Shown: positions 37,128-46,956, counted from the stretch's first letter. The stretch: 64,000 nucleotides of DNA from Thiosocius sp963753845 (GCA_963753845.1 CAVWEI010000014.1:62001-126000); one strand, 5' to 3'. Program-made: numbers and translations. Notes: a model not told the origin generated them from the sequence alone.

Positions 37128-38546
37128 ATGCGCCTGAACATCCAATCAAAACTGTTTTTCAGCCACTTCGCAGCGATCATCCTGGTCTCCGGCAGCGTAG
37201 GCACCTATTTCTACGACAGCGCCGTCGAGAATCTCATCCAGGCCCTGCGCTCACGATTGCAGAACAGCGCGGCACTGATCAGTGAAGGGCTGAACGTGCG
37301 GAGCCTGGACCAGATCCGCTCGGCGGAAGACAGGGACACCCCGGTTCACCGGCAAAGCGTGGCCGCCCTGCGCGACTTCGTGAAGGCCAATCCGGACATC
37401 GCCTTTATCTATGTGATGCGCAGGGAAAATGATAAGGCGGTCTTCGTGCTCGATTCCGACGCAGACGACCCCGCTTTGCCGGGCGAGGTCTATCCACACG
37501 AGGTACCGGCGCTCATGGAGGGATTCGTGCGCTCCTCGGTCGACAGGGAAATCACGGTGGACCGGTGGGGCAGTTTTCTCTCGGGTTACTCGCCGCTCGA
37601 GGCGGGGAATGGCGCCTATCTTGTCGGTATCGACATGTATGCCGACGAGGTGCAGTCGAAACTCAAGGAGATACGCCTGGCGGGCCTGCTTTCCCTGGTA
37701 TTCTCCTTACTCCTGGCCGTGGTGTTCAGCCGCCTGCTCAGCAACAATTTCACCCGTCGCATCGGTAGCCTGACGGGGCGCCTGTCGACCATCCTGCCGG
37801 TTCAGGGTAACGGCGCATTGACGCCAACCGGCGACGAGCTGGATCAGCTGTCAGAGGCGCTCGACAAGATGTCGGTTCGTCTCGACAACGACCGTCAACA
37901 GCTGGAGGCGCATCAGGCCGCCCTGCAGGGGGCGCGGGACGAACTCGAACTGCGGGTGAGCGAAAGGACCTCCGAGCTCGTCCGTACCAACGAAAAACTG
38001 CTCGAAGAGATCGACGAGCGCAAGCGCATGGAGCATCGACTCGAGACCATCACGCGTACCGACTACCTTACCGGCGTTCTCAATCGGCGTGCGATTACCC
38101 GGCAGCTGGAAGAGACCATTTCGGGGCTCTCGGGCGATGAAGACAGTTTCTGCACCATCCTTGTCGACCTCGATCATTTCAAGCAGATCAATGATCGCTA
38201 CGGTCATGATGTGGGAGACCAAACGCTCCGGCACGCCGTCGAGCGGATGATTCATGGGATCAGGGACACCGACCTTCTGGGGCGCTGGGGAGGCGAGGAA
38301 TTTCTCATCGTATTTCCGGGCACCGGACTCGACGAGGCGAAGCAACTCGCTCAACGCCTTTGCGAAATTCTGGCGGACAGCCGGCTTCGGGCGGGAGAGG
38401 CGTCGGTCGCCGTTACCGGCAGCTTCGGCGTCACCCGGTATGTTCCCGGTGAAGACCTCGACAGCTGCCTCAAGCGCACCGACGACGCCCTCTACGCCGC
38501 CAAGGCACAGGGGCGAAACCGAATCGTCGTGATACCGCCCGCCTAG
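37128..38546 (+). CDS. Membrane diguanylate cyclase (GGEEF)
   Basis: A 472-residue sensor. It has a membrane helix (about 10-30), a periplasmic domain (about 31-185), a second helix (about 186-206) and a HAMP-like/coiled-coil stretch (to about 300). The GGDEF domain (about 305-470) has DLDHFKQINDRYGHDVGD, the catalytic WGGEEF and an inhibitory RDTD site five residues upstream. All features needed for c-di-GMP synthesis and product inhibition are present. I start at ATG 37128; GTG 37119 is possible. Confidence 0.9.
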   Translation: MRLNIQSKLFFSHFAAIILVSGSVGTYFYDSAVENLIQALRSRLQNSAALISEGLNVRSLDQIRSAEDRDTPVHRQSVAALRDFVKANPDIAFIYVMRRENDKAVFVLDSDADDPALPGEVYPHEVPALMEGFVRSSVDREITVDRWGSFLSGYSPLEAGNGAYLVGIDMYADEVQSKLKEIRLAGLLSLVFSLLLAVVFSRLLSNNFTRRIGSLTGRLSTILPVQGNGALTPTGDELDQLSEALDKMSVRLDNDRQQLEAHQAALQGARDELELRVSERTSELVRTNEKLLEEIDERKRMEHRLETITRTDYLTGVLNRRAITRQLEETISGLSGDEDSFCTILVDLDHFKQINDRYGHDVGDQTLRHAVERMIHGIRDTDLLGRWGGEEFLIVFPGTGLDEAKQLAQRLCEILADSRLRAGEASVAVTGSFGVTRYVPGEDLDSCLKRTDDALYAAKAQGRNRIVVIPPA

Positions 38547-38816
38547 CCGCGCTTTCAATCTGGGAGTCACCTCTCAGGGGGATGATGTGCCATTCCTCCC
38601 GGCGATCAGGCCGCGTTTTTCTGTGCCCGCCCGATACTTGTCAGCGACGCAAACACTTGCTAGTGTTCCGCCTTTGCTGCGCCGGTGGCGCGCAAACGCC
38701 GGAGGTGGCCCCGTTGTCGGGACTGCCTTTTGTTTTTCCGGAGAAGCGCGGATCTCGACACTGAGCCACGTAGAACGATGTTCGTGCCTTCTCACCGAAG
38801 GCGAGCCCGAATCCCG

Positions 38817-39998
38817 ATGAGCCATTCTTCCCTCATGAGCACCTACAAACGTCTGCCCGTGACCTTCGCGCGTGGCGAGGGTGCGCTGTTGTGGGATACG
38901 CAGGGCAAGGAATACCTGGACGCACTCAGCGGCATCGCGGTATGCAACCTCGGGCATGCACACCCGGCCATCACCAGGGCCCTGTGCGACCAGGCCGGCC
39001 AGCTGGTCCACACCTCGAACCTCTACGGCATTGCGGTACAGGAAGAACTGGGCGACGCGCTCACTGCGCTCGCCGGCATGGACAAGGTGTTCTTCGGCAA
39101 TTCCGGCGCCGAGGCCAACGAGGCGGCGATAAAGCTGGCACGGCTTCACGGGCATCACAGGGGCATCAAATCACCAATGATCGTGGTGATGGAAAACAGC
39201 TTCCACGGCCGCACCCTGGCGACCCTGAGCGCAACCGGCAGCCGCAAGGTCCAGGCCGGCTTCGAACCACTGGTGCAGGGTTTCGTGCGCATCCCGTACG
39301 GCGACCTTGGCGCCCTGCAGGCCGTTGCCGAAATGCAGCCGGACGTGGTCGCGGTGATGATCGAGCCGATCCAGGGCGAGGGCGGCATCAATGTACCACC
39401 TGCCGAGTTCCTGCCCGGGGTGCGCAAACTGTGCGACAGCAGGCAGTGGCTGATGATCCTGGACGAGATACAGACCGGGATGGCGCGCACCGGCCAGCCG
39501 TTCGCGTATCAGCATTACGACTTCAAACCAGACGTGATGACGGTCGCCAAGGCGCTCGGCAACGGCGTGCCGATAGGCGCCTGCCTGGCACATGGGCCGG
39601 CGGCCGGGTTGTTCGCACCGGGAAACCACGGATCCACGTTTGGCGGCAATCCGCTGGCCTGCGCCGCTGCGCTGGCCGTGTGCAACATCATCACCGAGCA
39701 GCAGCTCTGGAAGACCGCGGCAGCGCTCGGCAAATACATCCGGGATGGCCTGCGGTCGGCCCTGACCGGGGTCCACGGCTTCGTCGAGGTGCGCGGCCAG
39801 GGCCTTATGATCGGCATGCAACTGGACCGGCCTTGTGTCGAACTGGTGTCCCTGGCGTTGAATGACGGCCTGCTGATCAACGTCACCGCAGATTCGGTCG
39901 TGCGTCTGTTGCCGCCACTGGTCATGAGCCAAAAGCAGGCCGACCGGCTCGTCTCCCAACTCGTTTCCCTGGTAAGCGATTTTCTCGCCGGCCAGTGA
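38817..39998 (+). CDS. argD: Acetylornithine aminotransferase
   Basis: A 393-residue class-III PLP aminotransferase that converts N-acetylglutamate semialdehyde to N-acetylornithine. It has FFGNSGAEANEAAIKLAR, SFHGRTLATLSATG, MIEPIQGEGGIN, DEIQTGMARTG and the PLP lysine in TVAKALGNG. It begins at ATG 38817; ATG 38835 is an alternative. It precedes argF by 28 bp on the same strand, forming an argD-argF pair. Confidence 0.93.
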   Translation: MSHSSLMSTYKRLPVTFARGEGALLWDTQGKEYLDALSGIAVCNLGHAHPAITRALCDQAGQLVHTSNLYGIAVQEELGDALTALAGMDKVFFGNSGAEANEAAIKLARLHGHHRGIKSPMIVVMENSFHGRTLATLSATGSRKVQAGFEPLVQGFVRIPYGDLGALQAVAEMQPDVVAVMIEPIQGEGGINVPPAEFLPGVRKLCDSRQWLMILDEIQTGMARTGQPFAYQHYDFKPDVMTVAKALGNGVPIGACLAHGPAAGLFAPGNHGSTFGGNPLACAAALAVCNIITEQQLWKTAAALGKYIRDGLRSALTGVHGFVEVRGQGLMIGMQLDRPCVELVSLALNDGLLINVTADSVVRLLPPLVMSQKQADRLVSQLVSLVSDFLAGQ

Positions 39999-40026
39999 CC
40001 CCCCCGCGCACGCGCGAGGCCATCCT

Positions 40027-40941
40027 ATGCATATTTCCAAACAACCACGTCATTTTCTCACCCTGCTCGACATGAACCCTGCCGAGCTTCGTGCCCTGGT
40101 CGCGCGCGCCTCTGAACTCAAACGCATGCAACGTGCCGGCGAGTTGCACGCGCCGCTGCAGAACAAGGTCCTGGCGATGATTTTCGAAAAGAGTTCGACC
40201 CGTACGCGGGTATCGTTCGAGGCCGGCATGACCCAGCTCGGGGGTGCAGCGATGTTCCTGTCGCCGGACAGCACCCAGCTCGGACGCGGCGAACCAATCG
40301 AAGACACGGCCAGGGTGCTGTCGCGGATGGTGGACGGCATCATGATCCGCACCTTCGATCATGCCGACATCGAGAAGTTTGCCGCACACTCACAGGTACC
40401 CGTGATCAACGGCCTGACCGATCTCTGTCATCCCTGCCAGCTGCTGGCGGATATGCAGACCTATGCGGAGCACCGTGGAGACATCAGCGGCAAGACCGTG
40501 GCCTGGATCGGTGACGGCAACAATATGTGCCATTCGTACATGGGTGCCGCGCGCCAATTCGATTTCCGGCTGCGCATCGCCTGCCCCGAGGGCTACGACC
40601 CTGACCCGCAGATCATGGACTCCGTCGGCGAACACAGCGAGATCGTGCGCGACCCGCGCAGCGCCGCAGAGGGTGCCGACATGGTGGTCACGGATACCTG
40701 GATCAGCATGGGCCAGGAAGAGGAAAGGGCCCGCCGCGAGCAGGCTTTCGCCGGTTACATGGTGGACCGTCGGATGATGGACAGTGCCGCCACCGACGCC
40801 CTGTTCCTTCACTGTCTACCCGCCTATCGCGGCAAGGAGGTAGCGGCAGAGGTCATCGACGCACCCGACAGCGTGGTCTGGGACGAGGCCGAAAACCGCC
40901 TGCATGCCCAAAAGGCCCTCCTGGAGTTCCTGCTCGGCTGA
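40027..40941 (+). CDS. argF: Ornithine carbamoyltransferase
   Basis: A 304-residue OTCase forming citrulline from ornithine and carbamoyl phosphate. It has the carbamoyl phosphate motif STRTRVSFE (57-65), the central HPCQLLADMQT and the ornithine-binding HCLPAYRGKEV near residue 267. It is the second gene of the argD-argF pair. Confidence 0.96.
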   Translation: MHISKQPRHFLTLLDMNPAELRALVARASELKRMQRAGELHAPLQNKVLAMIFEKSSTRTRVSFEAGMTQLGGAAMFLSPDSTQLGRGEPIEDTARVLSRMVDGIMIRTFDHADIEKFAAHSQVPVINGLTDLCHPCQLLADMQTYAEHRGDISGKTVAWIGDGNNMCHSYMGAARQFDFRLRIACPEGYDPDPQIMDSVGEHSEIVRDPRSAAEGADMVVTDTWISMGQEEERARREQAFAGYMVDRRMMDSAATDALFLHCLPAYRGKEVAAEVIDAPDSVVWDEAENRLHAQKALLEFLLG

Positions 40942-40982
40942 CAAGCCGCCGTCCACCATCAGGAGGCAGCCAGACACCACCG

Positions 40983-42029
40983 ATGCCGCTACTCAAGGTC
41001 GAAAACATCAGCGCAGGATATGGCCGGGAACGCGTCGTCGAGGCACTCTCGTTTCACGTCAACCGCGGCGAGATCGTCAGCCTGCTCGGCCCCAGCGGCT
41101 GCGGCAAGACCACGGTCCTCAGGGCCATTGCAGGCTTCGAACCCATAAGCGACGGCAAGATCCTGATTGCAGACCGCATCGCCTCGGCGCCGGGGATGAC
41201 CCTGGCGCCGGAGCAGCGCTCTATCGGCATGGTGTTTCAGGACTATGCCCTGTTCCCGCACCTGACAATCATCGACAACATCGGGTTCGGTCTCAGGAAG
41301 ATGCCCGCGGTCGACCGCAAGGTGCAGATCGAACACCTGCTCGATGCGACCGGGCTTCGGCGCATGGGTGAACGGTACCCGCATGAGCTCTCGGGCGGTC
41401 AGCAGCAAAGGGTCGCGCTGGCCCGTGCGCTCGCTCCCCGACCGACCATGCTGCTGATGGACGAGCCCTTCTCGAATCTCGATATCGAGCTGCGTGAACG
41501 CCTCAGCGTCGAGGTTCGGGACCTGCTCAAGGCCGAGGGTATCAGCGGCATCCTGGTGACCCACGATCAGCACGAGGCCTTTGCCGTATCCGACAAGGTC
41601 GGGGTCATGCACGGGGGCCAGATCCTGCAATGGGATACCCCCTACAACCTGTATCACGAACCCAACCATCGCTTCGTGGCCGACTTTATCGGGCAGGGAC
41701 GCTTCATTACGGGCATCGTGCGTACCCCCGAGACCTTTGAGACGGAACTCGGGCTGCTGCAGGGAAACCGCTCATGCACCCAGGCCATGGGCGACAGGGT
41801 GGACATACTGATCCGGCCCGATGATCTGGTGCCCGACGAGCGTGGAGAGATCGAGGCGATCGTCAAGGACAAGGCCTTCAAGGGGGCAGAAATCCTATAC
41901 ACACTGGAATTACCCACCGGAACGCGCCTACTATCCCTCTTTCCCAGCCATTTTGATCATCATCTGGGTGAAACTGTTCGCGTCCGGATGGACGCAGAAC
42001 ACTTAATCTGCTTCTCTGGCAGAGACTGA
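40983..42029 (+). CDS. FbpC/PotA-like ABC transporter ATPase, without permease
   Basis: A 348-residue ATPase of the importer class with a C-terminal TOBE-type domain. It has Walker A GPSGCGKTT, Q-loop VFQDYALFPHLTI, signature LSGGQQQR, Walker B LLMDEPFSNLD and THDQHEA, then VDILIRPDDLV. The family energises iron(III), spermidine or similar importers, but no permease or binding-protein gene is adjacent. It sits 41 bp after argF and 31 bp before the SH3 gene, so it may belong to that transcript while serving a distant transporter. Confidence 0.85.
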   Translation: MPLLKVENISAGYGRERVVEALSFHVNRGEIVSLLGPSGCGKTTVLRAIAGFEPISDGKILIADRIASAPGMTLAPEQRSIGMVFQDYALFPHLTIIDNIGFGLRKMPAVDRKVQIEHLLDATGLRRMGERYPHELSGGQQQRVALARALAPRPTMLLMDEPFSNLDIELRERLSVEVRDLLKAEGISGILVTHDQHEAFAVSDKVGVMHGGQILQWDTPYNLYHEPNHRFVADFIGQGRFITGIVRTPETFETELGLLQGNRSCTQAMGDRVDILIRPDDLVPDERGEIEAIVKDKAFKGAEILYTLELPTGTRLLSLFPSHFDHHLGETVRVRMDAEHLICFSGRD

Positions 42030-42060
42030 TCCAACAAACCAGCGGTACGGAATCGATTCA

Positions 42061-42726
42061 GTGAAGAAAATCGCCACTCTATTTCTCGTTCTATGCAGCG
42101 CGATGGCATATGCCCAGACCGCCTATGTCACCGACGAACTCAAGATCACCCTGCGCACCGGCGAGAGCGCCACGCATCGCATCATGCGCATGCTGCCAAC
42201 GGGTGAGCGCCTGACTGTCCTGGCAACCAACGAGAAAACAGGTTACAGCAAGGTCCGCACCGCGGGCGGCTCCGAGGGCTATGTGCTGACCCGCCAACTG
42301 GTCGACCAGCCGGTTGCACGCGACCGGCTCGCCGCCGCGGAGGCAGAGGTGAATGCACTCAAGGCAGCACCGGGCGAACTCAGCAGCCGCCTTGCGAAGC
42401 TGATCGAGGAACACGATGCGCTCAAAAAGGCACACCAGGAGCTCGAACGCGCCAAGACCCTGGTCGATCAGGAGTTCGCAGCACTGCAACGCACTTCCAG
42501 CAACGCGGTGCGCATCGCCAACGAGCGCAACGAACTGCGCAAACAGGTGGCCTCGATGACGCGCGAGGTAGAGGACGTCAAGCAGCAGAATCGTGAACTC
42601 GAGAACAAGACCGCGCAGAACTGGTTCCTTATCGGTGCCGGCGTCGTTGTCGGCGGCATCATACTCGGACTGATCCTGCCGCACCTGCGGGTAAGGCGGC
42701 GCAAGAGCTCTTGGGGCTCGCTATAG
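42061..42726 (+). CDS. Bacterial SH3 domain and membrane anchor protein (YgiM type)
   Basis: A 221-residue protein with a signal peptide (1-18), a bacterial SH3 domain (about 20-85, DELKITLRTGES and GYVLTRQL), a long coiled coil (about 90-190), a C-terminal membrane helix (about 196-215) and a basic tail. This is the TIGR04211-type SH3-and-anchor architecture, thought to act at the envelope near peptidoglycan; the function is unproven. The start is GTG 42061. Confidence 0.88.
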   Translation: MKKIATLFLVLCSAMAYAQTAYVTDELKITLRTGESATHRIMRMLPTGERLTVLATNEKTGYSKVRTAGGSEGYVLTRQLVDQPVARDRLAAAEAEVNALKAAPGELSSRLAKLIEEHDALKKAHQELERAKTLVDQEFAALQRTSSNAVRIANERNELRKQVASMTREVEDVKQQNRELENKTAQNWFLIGAGVVVGGIILGLILPHLRVRRRKSSWGSL

Positions 42727-42731
42727 GCCGA

Positions 42732-42992
42732 CGGCTTCGTGACCTTTGGGGTGGAACGGAAACCGCGAAACGCATGAAGATCGCAAAGGCCAAGACTGAG
42801 GGTCGTCGCGTGGCCCGTGGACAAGAACAGGCTTTGCGCACTTCGTGGTCTTTGCGGTTGAAGAAAAAATGAAAACCGCGAAGGACGCCAAAAACGCAAA
42901 GAAAGAAGAACTCAGGCCCCTCTCAAGCAGATGAGCAGGAACACCGGTTCTTCGTGTACTTTGTGACCTTTGTGGTGGAAAAGAAAACTAGA
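42732..42992. repeat. Degenerate CTTTGCGGTT / AACCGCGAAG repeats in inverted arrangement
   Basis: The 297-bp gap between the SH3 and PhoX genes consists largely of variants of a short unit (CTTCGTGxxCTTTGxGGTT and its complement). One pair forms a large imperfect hairpin (42832-42859 with 42874-42901). A further inverted pair lies at about 42744-42790, and a direct copy at about 42951-42980. No coding signal is seen. Confidence 0.65.
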
Positions 42993-43023
42993 AAGAGTGC
43001 CAAGATCGGGAGGTTTTCGGCCG

Positions 43024-45003
43024 ATGTCGACGGATGATGCCCGGTTTTCCAGCCATGCCGAATACCTCGACGCGCTCGAGGACATCCCGAGCAATCCGAA
43101 TCCACAAGATACCCTCGCAGAAATCATCAATCGCCGCGAGGCGATAGGGCGGATCATCGGCATCGGTGCCCTGGCGGTCTCACCGCCGACCGCGTTCGCC
43201 GCCGGGCAGCAGCCCCATGCGGCACTGACAGCCAGCCGCGGTTTCGACTTCGAGGAAATCGCGCACGGTGTCGACCGAACCCACCACGTGTCGCCCGGTT
43301 ATCGTGCAGACATCCTGATCCGCTGGGGCGACCCGGTGACCGCCGGTGCCCCGGCGTTCGATCCTTATGCGCAATCACCGGCAGCGCAGTTGCAGCAGTT
43401 CGGCTACAACAACGACTTTGTCGGCTTCGTGCCCCTGCCGTTCGGCTCGCAAAACCCGGAGCACGGCCTGCTGTGCATCAATCACGAGTACACCGACGCA
43501 CAGATGATGTTTCCGCAACCGGGCCAGGGTAAGCCGTTGTCCAGACAGTCGATGACGGAAATCGAGATGGCCGGCAACGGCGGATCCGTGATCGAGATAA
43601 AGAAGACCAATGACCGTTGGGGCCTGGTCGGGAACAGTCGCTATGCGCGCCGGATCAATGCCTTGGATACGGCAATGCGCATCGCCGGCCCCGCCGCCGG
43701 CCACCCCCGCATGCGCACATCCGCCGACCCGGAGGGGCTGCAGGTGATCGGCACCCTGAACAACTGTGCCGGCGGCATCACGCCGTGGGGCACTTACCTG
43801 ATGGCGGAGGAAAACTTCAACAAGTATTTCATCGGGCGACTGCGGGGACATCCCGAAAGTCGAAACTTCGCCCGCTACGGCGTGCCGGGCAACGGATTTG
43901 GCTGGGGGCTTTTTCACCCCCGCTTCGACATCAACCGCGAACCGAACGAGGCCAACCGCTTCGGCTGGATCGTCGAGGTCGACCCGCTGGATCCGACCTC
44001 CACCCCGGTCAAACGCACCGCGCTGGGGCGCTTCAAGCACGAGGGTGCCGCCTGCGTCCTGAACGGTGACGGCCGACTGGTGCTCTATTCCGGCGACGAT
44101 CAGGCCTTCGAGTTCCTTTACCGTTTCGTCAGCCGCGACAGGGTGGACATGGACGAGCGCGGCGCGAACCACGACCTGCTCGATCACGGCACCCTGTCCG
44201 TCGCGCGTTTCAACGACGACGGTACTCTGGATTGGTTACCGCTGACCCATGGGCAGGCCGGACTGGATGCATCCAACGGCTTTCGGGACCAGGGCGACGT
44301 CGTGATCGAGGCGCGCCGCGCGGCCTCGATGCTGGGCGCCACGCCGATGGACAGACCCGAGGACGTCGAACCCAACCCGGTGAATGGCAGGGTCTACGTG
44401 ATGCTGACCAACAACACCGCCCGCACCCAAGAGCGGTTGGACGGGGTCAATCCGCGCGCGTACAACGCCTGGGGGCAGGTGGTCGAACTGGCCCCCGCAG
44501 GCGGTGATCACGCGGCCGGAAGTGCGCGTTGGGAACTGTTGATCAAGGCGGGAGATCCTGCGGACCCCGGGGTCGATGCCGACTGGAACCCGGCCACCAG
44601 TGACAACGGCTGGTTCGCATGCCCTGACAACTGCGCCATCGACCCGGACGGCCGGCTGTGGGTGTGCACCGACCAGGGCAGCCAATGGAAGCACCGCAGC
44701 GGCACGGCGGACGGTGTCTGGGCCCTGCAGACTGAAGGTCCGGGGCGAGGTCGGGGAAAAATGTTCTTCCGCGTGCCGGTCGGCGCGGAGATGTGCGGAC
44801 CCTGCTTTAACCCGGACGGCAGGACCCTGTTTGTCGCCGTACAACACCCGGGCACCGCCGGCGCCATCCACTTTCCCGGATTCGAACGCAGTTCGACCTT
44901 CGGTGACCCGGCCACGCGCTGGCCGGACTTCGATCCGAAGATGCCGCCGCGCCCCTCAGTGGTCGTGATCACCAGGGACGACGGCGGCAAGATAGGCGGT
45001 TAG
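43024..45003 (+). CDS. phoX: PhoX-family (DUF839) secreted phosphatase
   Basis: A 659-residue DUF839 protein resembling PhoX, a calcium-dependent alkaline phosphatase that releases phosphate from esters in the periplasm. It has an RR-containing, Tat-like leader (INRREAIGRIIGIGALAVSPPTAFA, about 37-61). Family blocks include LLCINHEYTD, CAGGITPWGTYLMAEEN, GRFKHEGAACVLN, VLYSGDDQAFEFLYRF and DNCAIDPDGRLWVCTDQG. I start at ATG 43024, where GGGAGG is eight bases upstream. No phosphate-regulon genes are nearby. Confidence 0.85.
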   Translation: MSTDDARFSSHAEYLDALEDIPSNPNPQDTLAEIINRREAIGRIIGIGALAVSPPTAFAAGQQPHAALTASRGFDFEEIAHGVDRTHHVSPGYRADILIRWGDPVTAGAPAFDPYAQSPAAQLQQFGYNNDFVGFVPLPFGSQNPEHGLLCINHEYTDAQMMFPQPGQGKPLSRQSMTEIEMAGNGGSVIEIKKTNDRWGLVGNSRYARRINALDTAMRIAGPAAGHPRMRTSADPEGLQVIGTLNNCAGGITPWGTYLMAEENFNKYFIGRLRGHPESRNFARYGVPGNGFGWGLFHPRFDINREPNEANRFGWIVEVDPLDPTSTPVKRTALGRFKHEGAACVLNGDGRLVLYSGDDQAFEFLYRFVSRDRVDMDERGANHDLLDHGTLSVARFNDDGTLDWLPLTHGQAGLDASNGFRDQGDVVIEARRAASMLGATPMDRPEDVEPNPVNGRVYVMLTNNTARTQERLDGVNPRAYNAWGQVVELAPAGGDHAAGSARWELLIKAGDPADPGVDADWNPATSDNGWFACPDNCAIDPDGRLWVCTDQGSQWKHRSGTADGVWALQTEGPGRGRGKMFFRVPVGAEMCGPCFNPDGRTLFVAVQHPGTAGAIHFPGFERSSTFGDPATRWPDFDPKMPPRPSVVVITRDDGGKIGG

Positions 45004-45007
45004 GGCG

Positions 45008-46294
45008 TCAGTGCCAGGTGTCGGTGAAAAGGTTACTCGCCCAGGCGAACATCTCCTGGTAGTTCTCCCTGTTCCAGCGCTCGGCTTCGCCTAAATTGCC
45101 TACCAGGCCCATCTGCCCGGTGGCGGGATTGTAGGCAAAATTAGCCGTAAGCCAGGAGGCCTCGTCATAGGTGATCGGGCTGTAGCAGGCCGAGTTGGTG
45201 GTGATATTTGCCACCCGCTCCTCTTCATCGATCGGAAGGCCTGCAATCAATCTGATGATTGCGTCGGCACAGACCTTGGCCTGCGAGTTGGCCATGTGCG
45301 CCGACTTTGGCTGACCGGTGGCCTGTGCGTCACCGATGATATGTACGCCCGGGTAGTCCGCGTGCGTCGAGGCATAGGTCAAGGGATCGACGGTAGCCCA
45401 GCCTTTGCCGCCATCGGTCAGGCCTGATTTTCGAATGAAACGTGGCGCATGCTGTTGCGGGATCACATTGACCAGATCGCCCACAATATCGCCGGAGTCC
45501 GTAACGACCCGGTTCTCTGCCGAGACCACATCTTTTACGGTTACACCGGTCCTGTATTCGATGATGTTGCCGTAAAGATTGTTGAACGCATTCTCGAAGG
45601 TGTGCCTCTCGGCCTGGATGTACCCATTGCCATCGAGCACCAGCACCTTCGTATCACCACCGTCAAATCCCTTGCGTTTCAGTATGTCGGCCACCACACA
45701 GGCGCGCTCATAGGGCCCGGGTGGACAGCGATAGGGTGCCTTCGGAATGGTCATGACGAAGGTGTGACCAGCCTTGAGTGAATTCACTTTTCTGGCCAGC
45801 AGATTGGTTTGCGGGCCAGCAATCCAGGCATGTGGCGTCAACTTGTAATCGACATTCCTGAGCCATTTGAATCCGATGCCTGTCGCCAGGACCAGGTAGT
45901 CATACGGCCGCCAGCCTCCGTCACGCAGTTTCACGCTGCGCTTCGGCCCGTCGATATCGATGGCGCGATCGCGAATGACGTTGACACCGTATTGGGAAGA
46001 CAGGGTGCCGTAGGACATTTTCAGCTCACCGAGACTCATGCGTCTGTTCAACACCAGGTTGCTTAGAACACAGGAGGTGTGGCTGGTCTTGGGATCGACC
46101 AAGGTCACAGCTACGGAGTCACCGCCCCACATCCGCAGATATTTGGCCACCGTGGCACCGGCAAACCCCCCGCCGATAACCATGACCCGCGACGCAACAC
46201 CGCTTGAAGTCGCGGCCCTGAGGACAGAGGGTGAAACCGCAGCGGCAGCTGATGCGCCGAAGGCCTGCAGGAAACGTCTGCGATCAAACTTCAT
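45008..46294 (-). CDS. fccB: Flavocytochrome c sulfide dehydrogenase, flavoprotein subunit
   Basis: A 428-residue FAD protein that oxidises sulfide to sulfur in the periplasm. It begins with a Tat signal (DRRRFLQAFG, 4-13), then the FAD motif VMVIGGGFAGATVAKYL, VTLVDPKTSHTSCVLSN, YLVLATGIGF and the C-terminal FAD domain VHIIGDAQATG. Two cysteines in the regions expected for the redox disulfide are present (YRCPPGPYERAC and TNSACYSPITYD). It follows fccA by 53 bp. It is convergent with phoX with 4 bp between stops. Confidence 0.93.
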   Translation of the reverse strand: MKFDRRRFLQAFGASAAAAVSPSVLRAATSSGVASRVMVIGGGFAGATVAKYLRMWGGDSVAVTLVDPKTSHTSCVLSNLVLNRRMSLGELKMSYGTLSSQYGVNVIRDRAIDIDGPKRSVKLRDGGWRPYDYLVLATGIGFKWLRNVDYKLTPHAWIAGPQTNLLARKVNSLKAGHTFVMTIPKAPYRCPPGPYERACVVADILKRKGFDGGDTKVLVLDGNGYIQAERHTFENAFNNLYGNIIEYRTGVTVKDVVSAENRVVTDSGDIVGDLVNVIPQQHAPRFIRKSGLTDGGKGWATVDPLTYASTHADYPGVHIIGDAQATGQPKSAHMANSQAKVCADAIIRLIAGLPIDEEERVANITTNSACYSPITYDEASWLTANFAYNPATGQMGLVGNLGEAERWNRENYQEMFAWASNLFTDTWH

Positions 46295-46347
46295 ATACGG
46301 ATACCCCATGGAGAAGATTCAGGTGGTTGATGAGTTTGCGCAGATGC

Positions 46348-46710
46348 TCAGTCGCCATCCTTCACCCCCCCGTCTTTGATCTCCGGTGCCTCGCCGGCCT
46401 TGCCGGAGAGCGTCCCGTAATAAAGCGCGATGCGCCGGATCTGATCCGGGGTATAACCCAGCGCCTGGTGATCCATGATGTCTTCGGGCCAGTCTTCGGA
46501 GCGCATGTCAATCAGGTCTTCGTACAGATCCTTGTAGCTCTCATCCGAGAGGCCATCCATATCACTGACGGCGCGGCCGTTGGTCCCGTGACACTGTGCA
46601 CATTGGGAGGCCAGCAACCGGTTTACGGTGGCATCTTCGGCCAAAGCGAACTGACTGATGCCCGCGGTAAAGAGCCCAAGGTAAAGGGCCCCGATCGTGT
46701 TCTTCTTCAT
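46348..46710 (-). CDS. fccA: Flavocytochrome c sulfide dehydrogenase, cytochrome subunit
   Basis: A 120-residue class I cytochrome c with a signal peptide (cleavage near ALA-ED, 24/25) and a single haem site CAQCH (37-41), followed by GTNGRAVSDMDGL. Only one CXXCH is present, whereas some purple sulfur bacteria have a dihaem FccA. The C-terminus is short and charged (EIKDGGVKDGD). It would pass electrons from FccB to other c-type cytochromes. It is the first gene of fccA-fccB. Confidence 0.85.
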   Translation of the reverse strand: MKKNTIGALYLGLFTAGISQFALAEDATVNRLLASQCAQCHGTNGRAVSDMDGLSDESYKDLYEDLIDMRSEDWPEDIMDHQALGYTPDQIRRIALYYGTLSGKAGEAPEIKDGGVKDGD

Positions 46711-46921
46711 TCTTCCGTCCTTTTGTCTGTCATGCCCGACCTGCAGGATCGATCAATATCCTGCGTCCAGTCCAGGCGTTGGTGGAATACATCCGGGTGT
46801 CCCAACCATAGCCGGCCCGACATGGCTGGAAAGGGCGAAAACGCCAAAACGGCGTCCGGATCGAACTGAAACTGTGGAACCAATCACGTTCCGGCACCCG
46901 GGCTGCAGCCTGTCAAACGCA

Positions 46922-46956
46922 AAAAAGGCGCAGGGGACATGGCCCTGCGCCTTTTT
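46922..46956. terminator. Bidirectional terminator downstream of ilvD
   Basis: Perfect 14-bp stem AAAAAGGCGCAGGG (46922-46935) / CCCTGCGCCTTTTT (46943-46956) with a 7-base loop, about 40 bp after the ilvD stop on the minus strand. It separates ilvD from the fccA promoter region (46711-46920). Confidence 0.88.
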
